A stretch of DNA of 64,000 nt. It comes from Tribonema minus. Lineage: Eukaryota; Sar; Xanthophyceae; Tribonematales; Tribonemataceae. Both the position numbers and the translations under genes were made by a program. Positions 47,601-57,652 of the stretch are shown here, in pieces. The first letter of the stretch is position 1. Each line of letters begins with the position of its first letter. The stretch lies in assembly GCA_017506865.1 (NCBI GenBank), contig JAFCMP010000168.1, forward strand, positions 186,001-250,000, in the 5' to 3' direction. The notes below the pieces were generated by a model that was given only the letters and a program-made list of their open reading frames with translations, had not been told where the DNA came from and ran no database searches.

Positions 47601-50600
47601 CCGCCGCGGCGGAGCACCTGTCTACGCACCGCAAGGCTGCAGCGCGCAGCGCCAGCGGCGGCAGCGGCGGCGGCAGCGGCGGCGGCAGCAGCGGCGGCGT
47701 CTCCGTGTGCACGTCGTGCGGCCAGCCCATTACGCCAGAGTTCGCGGCGGCGCGCGAGGCGTCGCTGGCGGCGGCGGCGAACGCCGCGGCGGAAGTGGTG
47801 ACGCAGGCGGCGGGCGCCGCCGCGGCGGCGGCGCGTGCAGCTGCCGCTGCGGAGACGGCGCTCGCCACGGCCCAGCGGCGCAGCGCGCTGGCAGGGCGGG
47901 CGGCGGACGCAGAGGCGGCTGCGGCGGCGGCGGAGCGCGCTGCCGGCGACCGCGCACGCGAGCTCGGCGGCGTCGAGGACGACCTGCGCATGGCGCAGCA
48001 GGTGCGGCGCGGCGCGCATGAGCGGACGGCGGGTCTTCGCGACACGGCGGCGCATGTTGGCGATCGATGACAGGATGTCGATGGGGATGGGGCTGTTTTT
48101 TTTTTTTTGTGATTGCTGGGGTGCAGCTGCAAAGCTGCGACACATTGTAAACAACTCGGTGTTCACATGCAGACGCTGCGCACTGGGGGACGACGAAACG
48201 ACGCGGCGTTCCCCATCAGCAACGGCCCTACCTCAAAGCTCACGTTTTGAAGTTTTGACAGTGTCTGCGCCCGCCGCGCTGCTGGCGTGCTGCACCCTCA
48301 TGTCTGCGCCTCTGACCCCCCCCCCCCCCTCCTCTGGCCGCCGCTGCGTGCGCTGCGCAGGCGCTGGAGGCGGCGAAGACGGCTGCCGATCACGACGCGC
48401 AGGCCGCCGCGAGCGCGGTCACGGCGGCGGAGTGGGTGGCCTCCGCGCACAGGTGCGTACGCGTATGCATTGTACGTGCATGTATATGTCATGCGAGAGG
48501 CGGAAACCGAGATGCTCTGAAGCATGTAAAGTGGAAATGAATCAAAAGGTCGTGGAGCTCTAGGTGACACAAGGTGTGGTTGTGTCGCCGCAAATGCCTT
48601 CCACCAATGACCGTGGTCGCCGCTGCTGCGGCAAGTGGCCACGAGTCAAACTAGTATAATACCTCTCGCGCTCACAGAAGCTGAAGCGATGGGCGCTCCG
48701 CTGGGGTGTGGGCCATTGGCCTAGGCCGCGGCGCGCAAGAGGCGGGGCCTGAGTGACAGCTGCCCGATGCCATGGGGTGCGCGGTCACACGCGGGGTCCT
48801 TGCCTGTACCCGCGTGCGTGGGCACAGCTGCCACAAATTGAGCGGACAGCGGCGCGCTGCAACCAAGTGCTGCGATAGAGCGTCAGGTGCCCATGGCGGG
48901 AGCAGTCACTGAGCTGGCTTGGAGGCGCATGTAGCGAGTCTGCGAGGTCTGGCGTCGCGCGAAGCGGCCTCTGAACTTGAGTGCGAACGCCGTAGTATGA
49001 CAAGCAGGCCTCAGGGGACGTGGCGCTCTGGTCTAAGCCTTTGAGAACGTGAGATAATATTTGCCGCCGTTTCCAGCTTTGAGCACTCAGGGCCATCCCT
49101 ACAGCCGCTGCCGCCTTTGCGCCGCGGTGCATGTGGGTATTTTGTTTTTGATGGGGATCTCCGCGCGCCGGTATCAGCAGCGGCTGATGACCTTGCCGAG
49201 CACTGTCGTGGCTGGTGGGGGCCGCGGCACTTTGGGATGGTGCGGGTCGCAGTGCGGGGCAAGGGAGGCAGCGGGTGTGTCGGCGAGCGCCCATCGGTGT
49301 GTCCCTGTCAAGTCAGCGCAATCGCGCGGACCGCCCGCATCGCTGTAGCCAGGGTTAGGGTTAGAATGGATGCGCGCCGCGCTCGCGTTGCCGCCGTGAG
49401 GTTGGTAGGGGCGTATACGCCGAACCAGCCATGCGGCGTGAGGTGAGCTGCCCACAGCCGAAGCGCTCCGGCGGGCCCGCCGCTGCCACTGCAGCTGCCG
49501 ACGCTGCACCGTAGCTGTCGCTGCCAGCGCTGCTGCCAGCATCAGCGCTCCGGACAGAGCTCTTGCGCTTACGCGCCGCAGCCGGCACCGCCGCCTCAGC
49601 AGGGCGCGAGGCCCGCCCGCAGGTCATGCCAGGAGGTGGAGTTCCTCTCTTGATCAAATTCTAAGTGTCTTGGACACTTGAGAAGAGTTTATACGGTACA
49701 GAGGCGACAGAGGATGAGGCGGCCGGTCACCAATAGGGCAAAGCTGCCATGATGGTGGCAGGGACTAGCGCAACGGAAGGTCGCCTGTTGAAACCTGCGC
49801 CGTGTCACGCGCGCTGCCGCCTCGGCTGCAGCAGCTCCCCCAGAGGCAACAGGAATCACCGCGCGCTTCAGTGCCTTCACCGCCACCAGCGATGAACGAC
49901 ATGGACCAGACTCTCTGCATGTGCACCCCACCACCAGTGCGCCAGTCAGTAACTGGTCTACGTCGGTCATCTCTTGTGGCGCTGAAGCGGGGGCAATGAT
50001 TCCATCGGCCTCTTGGGGGCTGCTGCAACTAAGGCGGCAGTGTGCACATTAAAGTGCTGGTTTCCGCAGGTGCGCTGCGGTGGCTCTGGTTTTCTGCCGC
50101 TAACGTATCGCGCACACCTTCCAATGTTCGGCGCCCGTGGCCCCTCGGTCACCGCTCGCCGCGTTGTTGATTCGACCACATCCATTTCTTTTTGCCGTCC
50201 TTCGTGTGCGCGCTTGGGCACCAGCAGCAGTAGCAGCAGCCGCCGCCTCGCCACCGCCGCAGCAGCAGCAGCAGCTGCTGCAGCAGCCGCTTTTGAGACG
50301 CTCGGTGCCATGTACCCCCCCACGCAGCGCGCTGCCGCTGCCGAGCTGCCATCACAACCACGACTTCATCAGCAGCAGTGACCAAAGCGGCCATGAGCTT
50401 GGCCGACGGTGGTATGCAATGGCCACAGCGTGCCAACACGCACCCTGACGCCATTGATGCTGTGCACTGCCGCCTCTCGGCCTTCAAGTTGAGAGTACGC
50501 CGCGTGCACAATGCCACAGATGTCAGTGTACACCCCCCTGCCCCCTGCTTGCTTGAACCCACCCATCTCAAGTTGTGGTAGCCCCCCCCCCCCGCCTCCA

Positions 50601-53600
50601 GCTAGGCTAAGCGCTGTCTGAAAACATGCTCGTTGGTTTGTCAGAGACCCATCAACCTGCCTGCGGCTGCGCCACGCACTCAGCAAGTGGGCGAGCTGCC
50701 AACCCTTTTCCCTGCGCAGCACTCTGGCGCCCACAAAGAGCGCTTCACATGGTTCGTTGAACCCAGCCATGCACTGTGATTGTGCACTGCGTGCGGCACA
50801 CGCATCGCCGTGCAATCGGGCCAGCTTGCCATCGGGCAAGCGCCTGAGCTGTGGCGCGACTCTGCAGCTTAGGGTAAGCCTAGTTTTGGGCGAGGGTTAG
50901 CCTAACCCTAACCTTAACCCTAAGTCAAGGCAGTTGCAGTTGCCGCGCCCACGTGCTCAACGCGCTGCTGCTGCAAAAGCAGTTTCGCTCGACGGTAGAG
51001 CGACGGCACGCGCGAGACTTGGCGGTTGCTGCAAAGCGCTGCAGCCGCTGCTGCTGTGGCAACAGCATCGCGCAACGGCCGAGCGACGGCAGGCGCGGGG
51101 CTTGGCGGTTGCCGCGGCGCACCCCTGAGGCGTCCGTCCGTGCTTGGGCAGGACCGTCAATATGCTGCACAGCACCAGCTGTAGCGGTATGAAGGGGCAT
51201 CTGCATCGTAGCCACGCTTGCAGCCACGCTTTTTTTACCCCTTGAAGTACTGAAGAGCGAGTGCGGGCGGTGTGCCTGAATGCGCCTGAGTCTGCTGTGC
51301 GACATACTGATGAGCGACGGCTCGCTAGCGTGAGCGTCACATTTTGAACTTCATGTTGTGAAGTTGCTGCCACGACCGCTGCCGCAGGGACAAGCAGGAG
51401 ATGGCGGCGCAGCGCGAGTTTGAGCCCGAGCTGTGTGCACACACCTGTCAAACGCCATGACGAGCGAAGGCGGCTCGTCAATACTAAAACTCACGTTATT
51501 ATATCTTTCTGGACGTGCTGCCGCAACCGCTGCTGCAGGGACAAGCAGGAGATGGCACAGCGCGAGTTTGCCAGCGCCGTGGAGCTGCAGTCGCAGTTCG
51601 TGCTGGCCAGCCAGGAGCGTGAGCGGCAGGCCAAGGACCTCGCCGACGCAGTAGAGGTATGTACTTGTCACCGAACATCATGATATACCTGCTAACATGA
51701 GCTGGCTTCACAATTGGGAAAAAAGCAGAAATGGTGGTGGTGGCGGTGTGTTGGGGGGGGGGGGTCATGCTTCCAGAGGCCCTCGTTGCGGCCTGTTTGC
51801 TGCGTGAACTGGAACTTATCAGAGCACGCCTGCGCACCCCTCTCTGAGCAGAGTCTGTGGCGTTGAACGAGTGTGGGCTGCAGCAGTGTTCAGCGACTCA
51901 TGACTGCTTGTCGCGCAAAACAAGAGAAACCATCGCCGCTTCATCAGCGGAACAGTGTTGGCCTGCCGCCGCGAGAGCCATGGGCGTCGAGCTGCGCTGC
52001 AGACATGCATGTGAGGCGGCAGCGCAGCCATGCGCGGTGACGCTAGTACTCGGTGCATCTCGGCATATCATTGTGTTCTCGTCATACTTGAGACCCACGG
52101 TGGACGTGGCAGCAGCTGACGGGTAGGGCTGGACCCCAATCCTAGCACCTGTAAATCTTTGGTAGTCGCGCTGCCGCCGACAGGCACCCAGCAGGTGCAC
52201 TTTCGCCACGTTAGCGCCCGCGGCCGGCCGAACAGCGCCACAGCACTGGCACTGCATGACAAGCAGTCCTCTGCGACTCAACGGAGTATCGGCGCAGTCT
52301 GACGCACCATCTGTGCTTCCGATGTCATCATGCACATAGGCGGCGGCAAGCAGCGACCGCCACAGCCACTACTAGCATCTGTGCATTTCACGTTGTGTGC
52401 AGGCGCTGAGCCTCAACTCTGACTGCGCCACTGGCTCAAAGCAGCGCAACCCCAGGGTTGACCCCGGGTCCCATGTAGCTCGGAAGCAATGCTGAAGGGC
52501 CTGGTATTGACGGTCAGCACCACACCAGCAGCTGACCTGCCCCCCCCCCCCCCCCCTCTCCCCCCAAAATTGCGTCGTTGTCGTGCAGACTGCCGCCCGC
52601 GCGCTGAGCGACTGCGACGCCGCCGTGCAGCGGCTCAGCGGCGAGGCGCAGCAGCTGCGGGGCGCGGCGGAGGCTGCCGCGCAGCGCAAGAGCGCGTACG
52701 CAGCGGCCGCGGAGCACCTGGGCGTGCGCGGTGTGCAGGTGAGATGGCTACCGGTGCGATTGGCGTTTCTAGGCGGTTCCGGTCTTTCTGGTGTCGCCGC
52801 TCACAGAGCACGAGATGCAGTCCTTCGCGTGTCCGCTGATGCGGACGCTTTTCACCGCGTACCAGACTGCAAAGGCTCGCCGCTGCGACGCCGCTGGCGT
52901 GCTGGCGCTCAGGTAGCTGTTGATGTACTGTTGCGCAGCGCCGGGCGCGTCGCTGCCGGGAGCAGCTGCTCCCGAGTGGCGCGTCTCATCGCTGCGCACG
53001 CGCCCTCAGCACCGCTGGCAATGGTCGATGAGGCTCGACACGCTTGCAATAACATCACGCTCAAGCCCTGGTCTGCCAGCTCGCGCCGCTGCTTGCTGCT
53101 GCCTCCCATGACAACGCTCAACCCGGGAGCCGGCCTTTCTGCGAGCCCTGCGCGAGAGCAATCTCCGTATGATGAACCCCTCTGCGCCACCCGCGCGGAG
53201 GCTGTGCTTTCAGCACCGCAGGTCACATCAACCGCCGCATCGCACGCGCCGTCGCCGCCGCCGCGCCCCTCAGAACTTCGTCTTCCGCGAGGGCGTGGAG
53301 CAGCTGGAGGCGTTCGCGGCGTGCTTCCTCGACGCGCTCAGCGACGGCGGCCTGCAGCTGTCGCTCAACCTGGACGGCGAGCGCGTCATCAAGCGCGCGG
53401 AGGTATGTATGTATGTACGCATCGAAGGTGTGGGGCATCGCTCAGCAACTGGCTGGCCCTCCTGCGACCAAGACGCGGCCGTCTCCGCGGCAGCTGCGGG
53501 TACCGATGCGCAGTTGACGCCGGTGACTTGCAAGGAGCTTTGTGCCAGAAATGCGTGTGTGTGTACGCACGCTTCGAGCGCGCCGCTGGTGCGATCGCTG

Positions 53601-55820
53601 GTCTCACGTCATCGACGCGAATGCGCAGGCGCAGGCGCATTTTGCTTCCAGCGCCTCTGGGCACGATCGCTACTGTTCTATGACTTCAAAGAGTGCCTTG
53701 GCCATGAGGATTTTCCTCCACGTGAAGCACACGCCCCTCACGCCACGCGCTTCGGGCACGATCACCGTCGCCGCCACTGCGTCGATGCAACCTCGCAGAT
53801 GCACTGTTTTTCCGGCGCACATCCCGGCATGATTGCTGCCATTTCATCGCTGCAAAGGCGTCACGGCTGCCATGCAAGGGCGCCAGGCAGCTGTGGACCC
53901 CCCAAAAAATTGTCTCAGTGTTTGCAAGATGCTCGCCTTGTCCCCCCCTCCTCGTCACCACCGATACGAGCGCAAGCAGGCACGCCTCCCTCTGAAGCCT
54001 GAGGATTTAAGCGCTTGCGTGGAGCGCTTCCAAGTGTGCAACGTGCTCACCATGTCGCCCCCTCTCATCACCAAGGAGGCAAACGCAGCAGGCACGCCCC
54101 GCTCTCGTAGCCGCAGAACCGTTCCCAGCATCACGCCCCCCCCCCCCCCTCCCCCCCCCCCTGCCAGGCACGCCCCGCTCTGGCAGTCACAGAACCGTTC
54201 CCAGCTCGCAAGTCATGGTACCCCCTGTCATCAGCCCCTCCTTGATCAGTGATCACCATGCCCCCCCCCCGCTCTCCCCCCCCCCCCCCGCGCGCACGCC
54301 AGGCATGCCCCGCTCTTTTCCCAGCGTGCAAGGCATGGTTTCTCTGTTGTCCGATCATCATGCCCCCCCCTCCCCCTCCCCCCTCCGGACGCCTTGCTTT
54401 TTCAGGTGATAGGCTCCGACGGCCAGCGGCGCGAGCGCTCGCTCAGCCAGCTGAGCGGCGGGCAGTGGCGCCGCGTCAGCCTGTCGCTCGAGCTCGCGTT
54501 CGCGGAGCTCGCGCGCCAGCGCTGCGGCCTCGCGTGCAACGTCGTCGTCCTGGACGAGGTGCTGTCGCAGGTGCGTGCGCATTGTGTCAGCGCTCCACGT
54601 GGCGCATGCCGTCGCGTGCAGCGCGCGCCGCAGCGGCGGCGCTGCGATCACTTGCACACGCCCCCGGGTGCACCTTCCATGGAGCGCTTGTCTCAGGTTT
54701 TCGCAGGCGGGCTTGTTTGTCGGGCGGTCACGGCGCTCGCGCGGCAGCGCTGTCGGCGTGCTTTTGCGACGTTCTGTCCTGGACAATGTGGTGCTTCAAA
54801 GATCTGGTGTACAGAGAGGCTGAGCTCGGCATGGAGAGGCCGCTTGATGCGGATGCCGGAAGTGTGACTGGTGCGTGCTTGCGTGACGCGGTGCTGATCG
54901 CTGTGAGGCAGAGGGAGACACCGTGCAGCACCGCTGCAATCCTGTCGCGTGAGCCAAACACTCGCTGGCAGTGGTCTGCCCACTCTTTCCGTGCGCGGCG
55001 GCGTTTCCAGCACCTGCCCATGACAAGCAACAGCGCATCTCGCAACATCTGCCGCATGGTGGTATGCAACAAAGCTCGGGCAAAGTGCGCCGCTGTATAC
55101 GACATTGCTCGGGCAACGTGTGCGGCGCTGTGATGACTCAATGCACCCATCATTTGTCTGCTGAGGTGCACCACTGGGGTTTGCGTCACTTGACGCACGC
55201 CAATATTGTCACTCAAGCCGCCGCCGCCTTCGCTTTCTCTGCAGCGCCTCGTCTGCTGAGATGCACTACTGGGGTCTGCGTCGCCCGATGCACGCCAAAA
55301 TTGTCATTCAAGCCGCCGCGGCCTTCGCATTCTTCCATCCGCCGCCACGCAGCTGGACGCCAACGGCCGCGCGCGCGTCGCGCAACTGCTGCGGCACTTG
55401 TCTGCTGAGATGCACTACCGCGGTCTGCTTCACCCGACCCACACGGACATTGGTCACCCAATCCATCGCCTTTGCTTTCTTCTCATCCGCAACGGTGGTC
55501 ACTCAAGCCGCCGCCTTGTTTCATCCGCCGCCGCGCAGCTGGACGCCAATGGCCGCGCGCGCGTCGCGCACCTGCTGCGGCGCCTCGTCGCCGCGGACGG
55601 CGGCTACTCCACCGTCCTCGTCATCCTGCAGGACCTACCCGCGGAGCAGATCATTGACAGCTTCGACGCCGTCGACGAGGTCGTGAAGCGCGGCGACCGG
55701 TCGGTCATCGTCGTGGACAGTGACGCTCAGCAGCAGCAGCAGCAGCAGCAGCAGCGGCAGCAGCAGCAGGACGAGTGGGACGCAGAAGCGGAAGACGTTG
55801 TCATTGCGGAGCGCCTTTGA
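38673..55820 (+). CDS. Fused SbcD/Mre11-type nuclease and SbcC/Rad50-type ATPase
   Basis: Sixteen exons: 38673..39558/9, 40391..40618, 41277..41517, 42195..42932, 43407..43553, 44384..44537, 45466..45536, 46038..46219, 46788..47018, 47416..48001, 48361..48452, 51539..51656, 52589..52738, 53274..53402, 54406..54570 and 55539..55820, for about 1466 aa. Residues 1-50 are basic, Ser/Arg-rich and lack acids, like a mitochondrial presequence. A KOW-like stretch (RVKIISSGESGVI) follows. The metallophosphoesterase has D222-x-H224, G-D257-F-W-H, G-N290-H291-D292 and GHFHRPH. Exon 4 joins its cap to the ATPase N-lobe (ARFGPFRN, then NGAGKTT at 668-674). Two coiled coils of about 230 aa flank a zinc hook C1058-T-S-C1061. 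The C-lobe has LSGGQ (1334-1338) and VVVLDE (1364-1369). All metal and ATP motifs are present, so a DNA end-processing machine is expected. Odd points: intron 1 is not GT-AG in frame, and the first Walker A Gly is Asp666. Confidence 0.9.
40741..40795 (+). repeat. Decoy copy of the exon 2 end and donor (fusion gene)
   Basis: Copies 40568-40622 (codons for CHVDARGAAMNDGIYS and the donor) with about ten changes. Located about 120 bp into intron 2. Confidence 0.85.
41602..41703 (+). repeat. Decoy copy of the exon 3 end with ruined donor (fusion gene)
   Basis: About 100 bp matching 41426-41525 (LILDAADWSVRDAVEI through EGEGQ). In the copy the donor GT has become AT ('gggcagatgag'), so it cannot be used as a canonical site. 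Confidence 0.9.
42985..43023 (+). repeat. Interstitial telomere-type repeat in fusion-gene intron 4
   Basis: Four TTAGGG units, a short G run, then one more. It lies 50 bp after the donor of exon 4. Confidence 0.9.
43825..44412 (+). repeat. Array of exon 6 acceptor copies in fusion-gene intron 5
   Basis: The edge 'cagggcgcgcgcacgtctca' + 'gctgcgc' occurs at about 43825, 43983, 44101 and 44251, and as the true acceptor at 44381. Each is preceded by related intron sequence ('gctgagcgtccgctgctgcc'). Unit length is about 120-160 bp with heavy divergence. Only the last copy opens into exon 6. Confidence 0.85.
50871..50925. repeat. Telomere-type repeats in head-to-head orientation
   Basis: 'cttagggtaagcc', 'gagggttag', then 'cctaaccctaaccttaaccc'. 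Both strands' repeats meet within a few bases, as in a fused-telomere junction, but the tracts are very short. Confidence 0.7.
51375..51432 (+). repeat. Decoy copy of the exon 12 acceptor and exon start (fusion gene)
   Basis: 'gccgcagggacaagcaggag' then 'atggcggcgcagcgcgagtt' matches the true edge at 51528-51572, about 153 bp upstream of it. It diverges after the codons for EF. Confidence 0.88.
55157..55580 (+). repeat. Three-unit tandem array around the exon 16 acceptor (fusion gene)
   Basis: Units start 'tgtctgctgaggtgcaccac' (55157), 'cgtctgctgagatgcactac' (about 55249) and 'tgtctgctgagatgcactac' (about 55399). The second unit carries a full decoy edge (55336-55395, 'cagctggacgccaacggccg'). 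The third leads into the true exon 16 at 55539. Confidence 0.88.
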
Positions 55821-55936
55821 CGTGCGGGCAGCGTTGTGGAGAGCGGTGCTCAGCAGCAGCAGCGGCAGCAGCAGCAGCAGCAGGAGGACGAGCGGGACGT
55901 AGAAGCGGAAGGCGTCGTCGTTGCGGAGCGCCTGTG
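55821..55936 (+). repeat. Duplicated 3' end of the fusion coding sequence
   Basis: The Gln codon run and the codons for the last residues (AEAEDVVIAERL and stop, about 55726-55820) are repeated just downstream at about 55848-55936, ending again in 'gcggagcgcctgtga'. The first stop makes it untranslated. Confidence 0.88.
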
Positions 55937-56565
55937 ACGGGCACGCGGCGGCGCGCCGTGCGGGCACACGGCGGCGGGCCATGTGTCTCGTGTACAGCTT
56001 AGAGCGGACGATGCCGTTCAATGACGCGTACTATGTAGAGCACAGTCCTAGCGGACGTGTCAGTACTGCCTGCACGGCATTAGGTTGTGTTGCTGTCAGG
56101 CGCGCCCACAAGCGCCTGCCGCACACACAAGACGAAAAGCGGTTCAACACAAATCAGATTTTTCCAATGGCGCCATGGCATGGCGGCAGGGGGGGCGGGC
56201 TGGTGCCCCCCTCCGCACATCACATTACAGCGAAGTGAAACATCACAAGTTTTGACTGATGATTTGACTTGTGTCCCTCTTCCAGTGGCTGTCCTGTTGC
56301 TCATGCCATCAACGTTTTGACAACGATTGAAAGCACTGATGCAGGACAGACCTGTGTCATATGCTGTCAAATTGTGACAGCGCCCCAGGCTTTCATGTCC
56401 TCGAATTCTGGCCTTGTTGCTGGTCGTGACGCATCATACGCTTTTAAATGCCAAGTGTGTTGGAGCACCCATCATTAGAGCCCACACCAGGCATCCAGCC
56501 GCTCGACTCATACTTTTGCTGTTTAAATAGAGTACTTCGAGAATTAATAAAAAGTAAGTCTACAA
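55937..56565. other. Intergenic stretch between the fusion gene and element copy 2
   Basis: About 630 bp without a supported gene; presumably the fusion-gene 3' UTR plus the insertion target. The last 60 bp are A+T-rich. Confidence 0.5.
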
Positions 56566-57652
56566 TCAAAAAAGTACTTTTATTATATTCCACTTGTGGC
56601 TGTGGAAATGCCATGTTGTAGGTGTGTCGCCTTGTTCTCACTCTTGGATGTAGCATGCAAAGCTTGCACGCCACACCCCGCCCCCCACATCACCCCCAAC
56701 AAAGCACCCGCAAGCGACTGTCCCCCACATACTAGCAGGGATACCAAACAAAGCTACAAGACTCTCCCCCCACAGACAGACCCGTCTTAGGGCCACCCAG
56801 CTCCACGCAGACTCCATCTCAAAGTTTTCATGCAGGCCAAGGTCACCATAATGGGCCCTGAACTGGAGATTGTGGCTATCTACGTGAACCCCGATATCAT
56901 AAAGATAAGCAGAGGGAGTCACTGGGCGCCAGGCGCTGACGCTAGAAAGAAAGGCTATATAACTAAGCAAAGCATCGCCTCCTTGATGAGCGGGACGGTG
57001 GTTCACCGGGCCTCCCATATCACCCCCAACAAAGCATCCGCAAGCGACTGTCCCCCACACACTAGCAGGGATACCAAACAAAGCTGCAAGACTCTCCCCC
57101 CACAGACAGACCCTTCTAAGGGCCACCCAGCTCCACGCAGACTCCATCTCAAAGTTTTCATGCAGGCCAAGGTCACCATGATGGGCCCTGAACTGGAGAT
57201 TGTGGCTATCTACGTGAACCCCGATATCATAGAGATAAGCAGAGGGAGTCACTGGGCGCCAGGCGCTGACGCTAGAGAGAAAGGCTATATAACTAAGTAA
57301 AGCATCGCCTCCTTGATGAGCGAGGTCACGGCTCACCGCAGGCTGCAAGCCTGACAAGATATTGCCATTTACCGCTGCGAGTAACTTGTGGTTGGTGCCG
57401 TGGTGTGCAGCCGACTCCGCTTGCTCTCCAAGCACGCCAAGCCGCTGCCTGTCCCTCCTCCGCACGCCAGCCAGCGCTTCCGAGACACCACCACACGTTT
57501 GAAGTTCTCTCGAAGGGGCTACGCACGCTGGCATCACCTGAGGGCCGCTGGTGCTAGCTCCTGCAAGCCCTGCAGCCCAGCCCACCCACCAAACCAGCCG
57601 CATTCGCTGCCACGCCTTTCGGCGTTAACGAGCTTAGCTCAAAAAAGTACTT
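56566..57652 (-). mobile_element. 1.06-kb doublet element, copy 2, with 14-bp target-site duplication
   Basis: The element (56580-57638) is flanked by identical direct repeats 'tcaaaaaagtactt' at 56566-56579 and 57639-57652, a clear target-site duplication. It is the near-identical inverted partner of 11302-12357. A 321-codon frame on the minus strand (57603-56638) differs from its partner at very few residues, for example DRQRL for DRERL. The same internal two-fold repeat is present. There are no terminal inverted repeats; one end is A/T-rich (ttattatattcc on this strand). A 14-bp duplication, an A-rich 3' end and no terminal repeats suggest a retroposed, SINE-like or non-autonomous element. 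Confidence 0.85.

Larger units (their letters stand above)
48453..51538 (+). other. 3.1-kb intron 11 of the fusion gene
   Basis: The largest intron of the gene. It contains telomere-type tracts at 49351-49363 and, in both orientations, 50871-50925, plus a decoy of the exon 12 acceptor at 51375-51432. No nested gene is recognised on either strand, although an additional small coiled-coil exon could be hidden here. Confidence 0.6.

Noticed and set aside
46788..48001. Several long antisense frames opposite the coiled-coil exons.
   Set aside because: Composition artefact of Ala/Arg-rich GC codons; the sense frame has consistent splice phases and the zinc hook.
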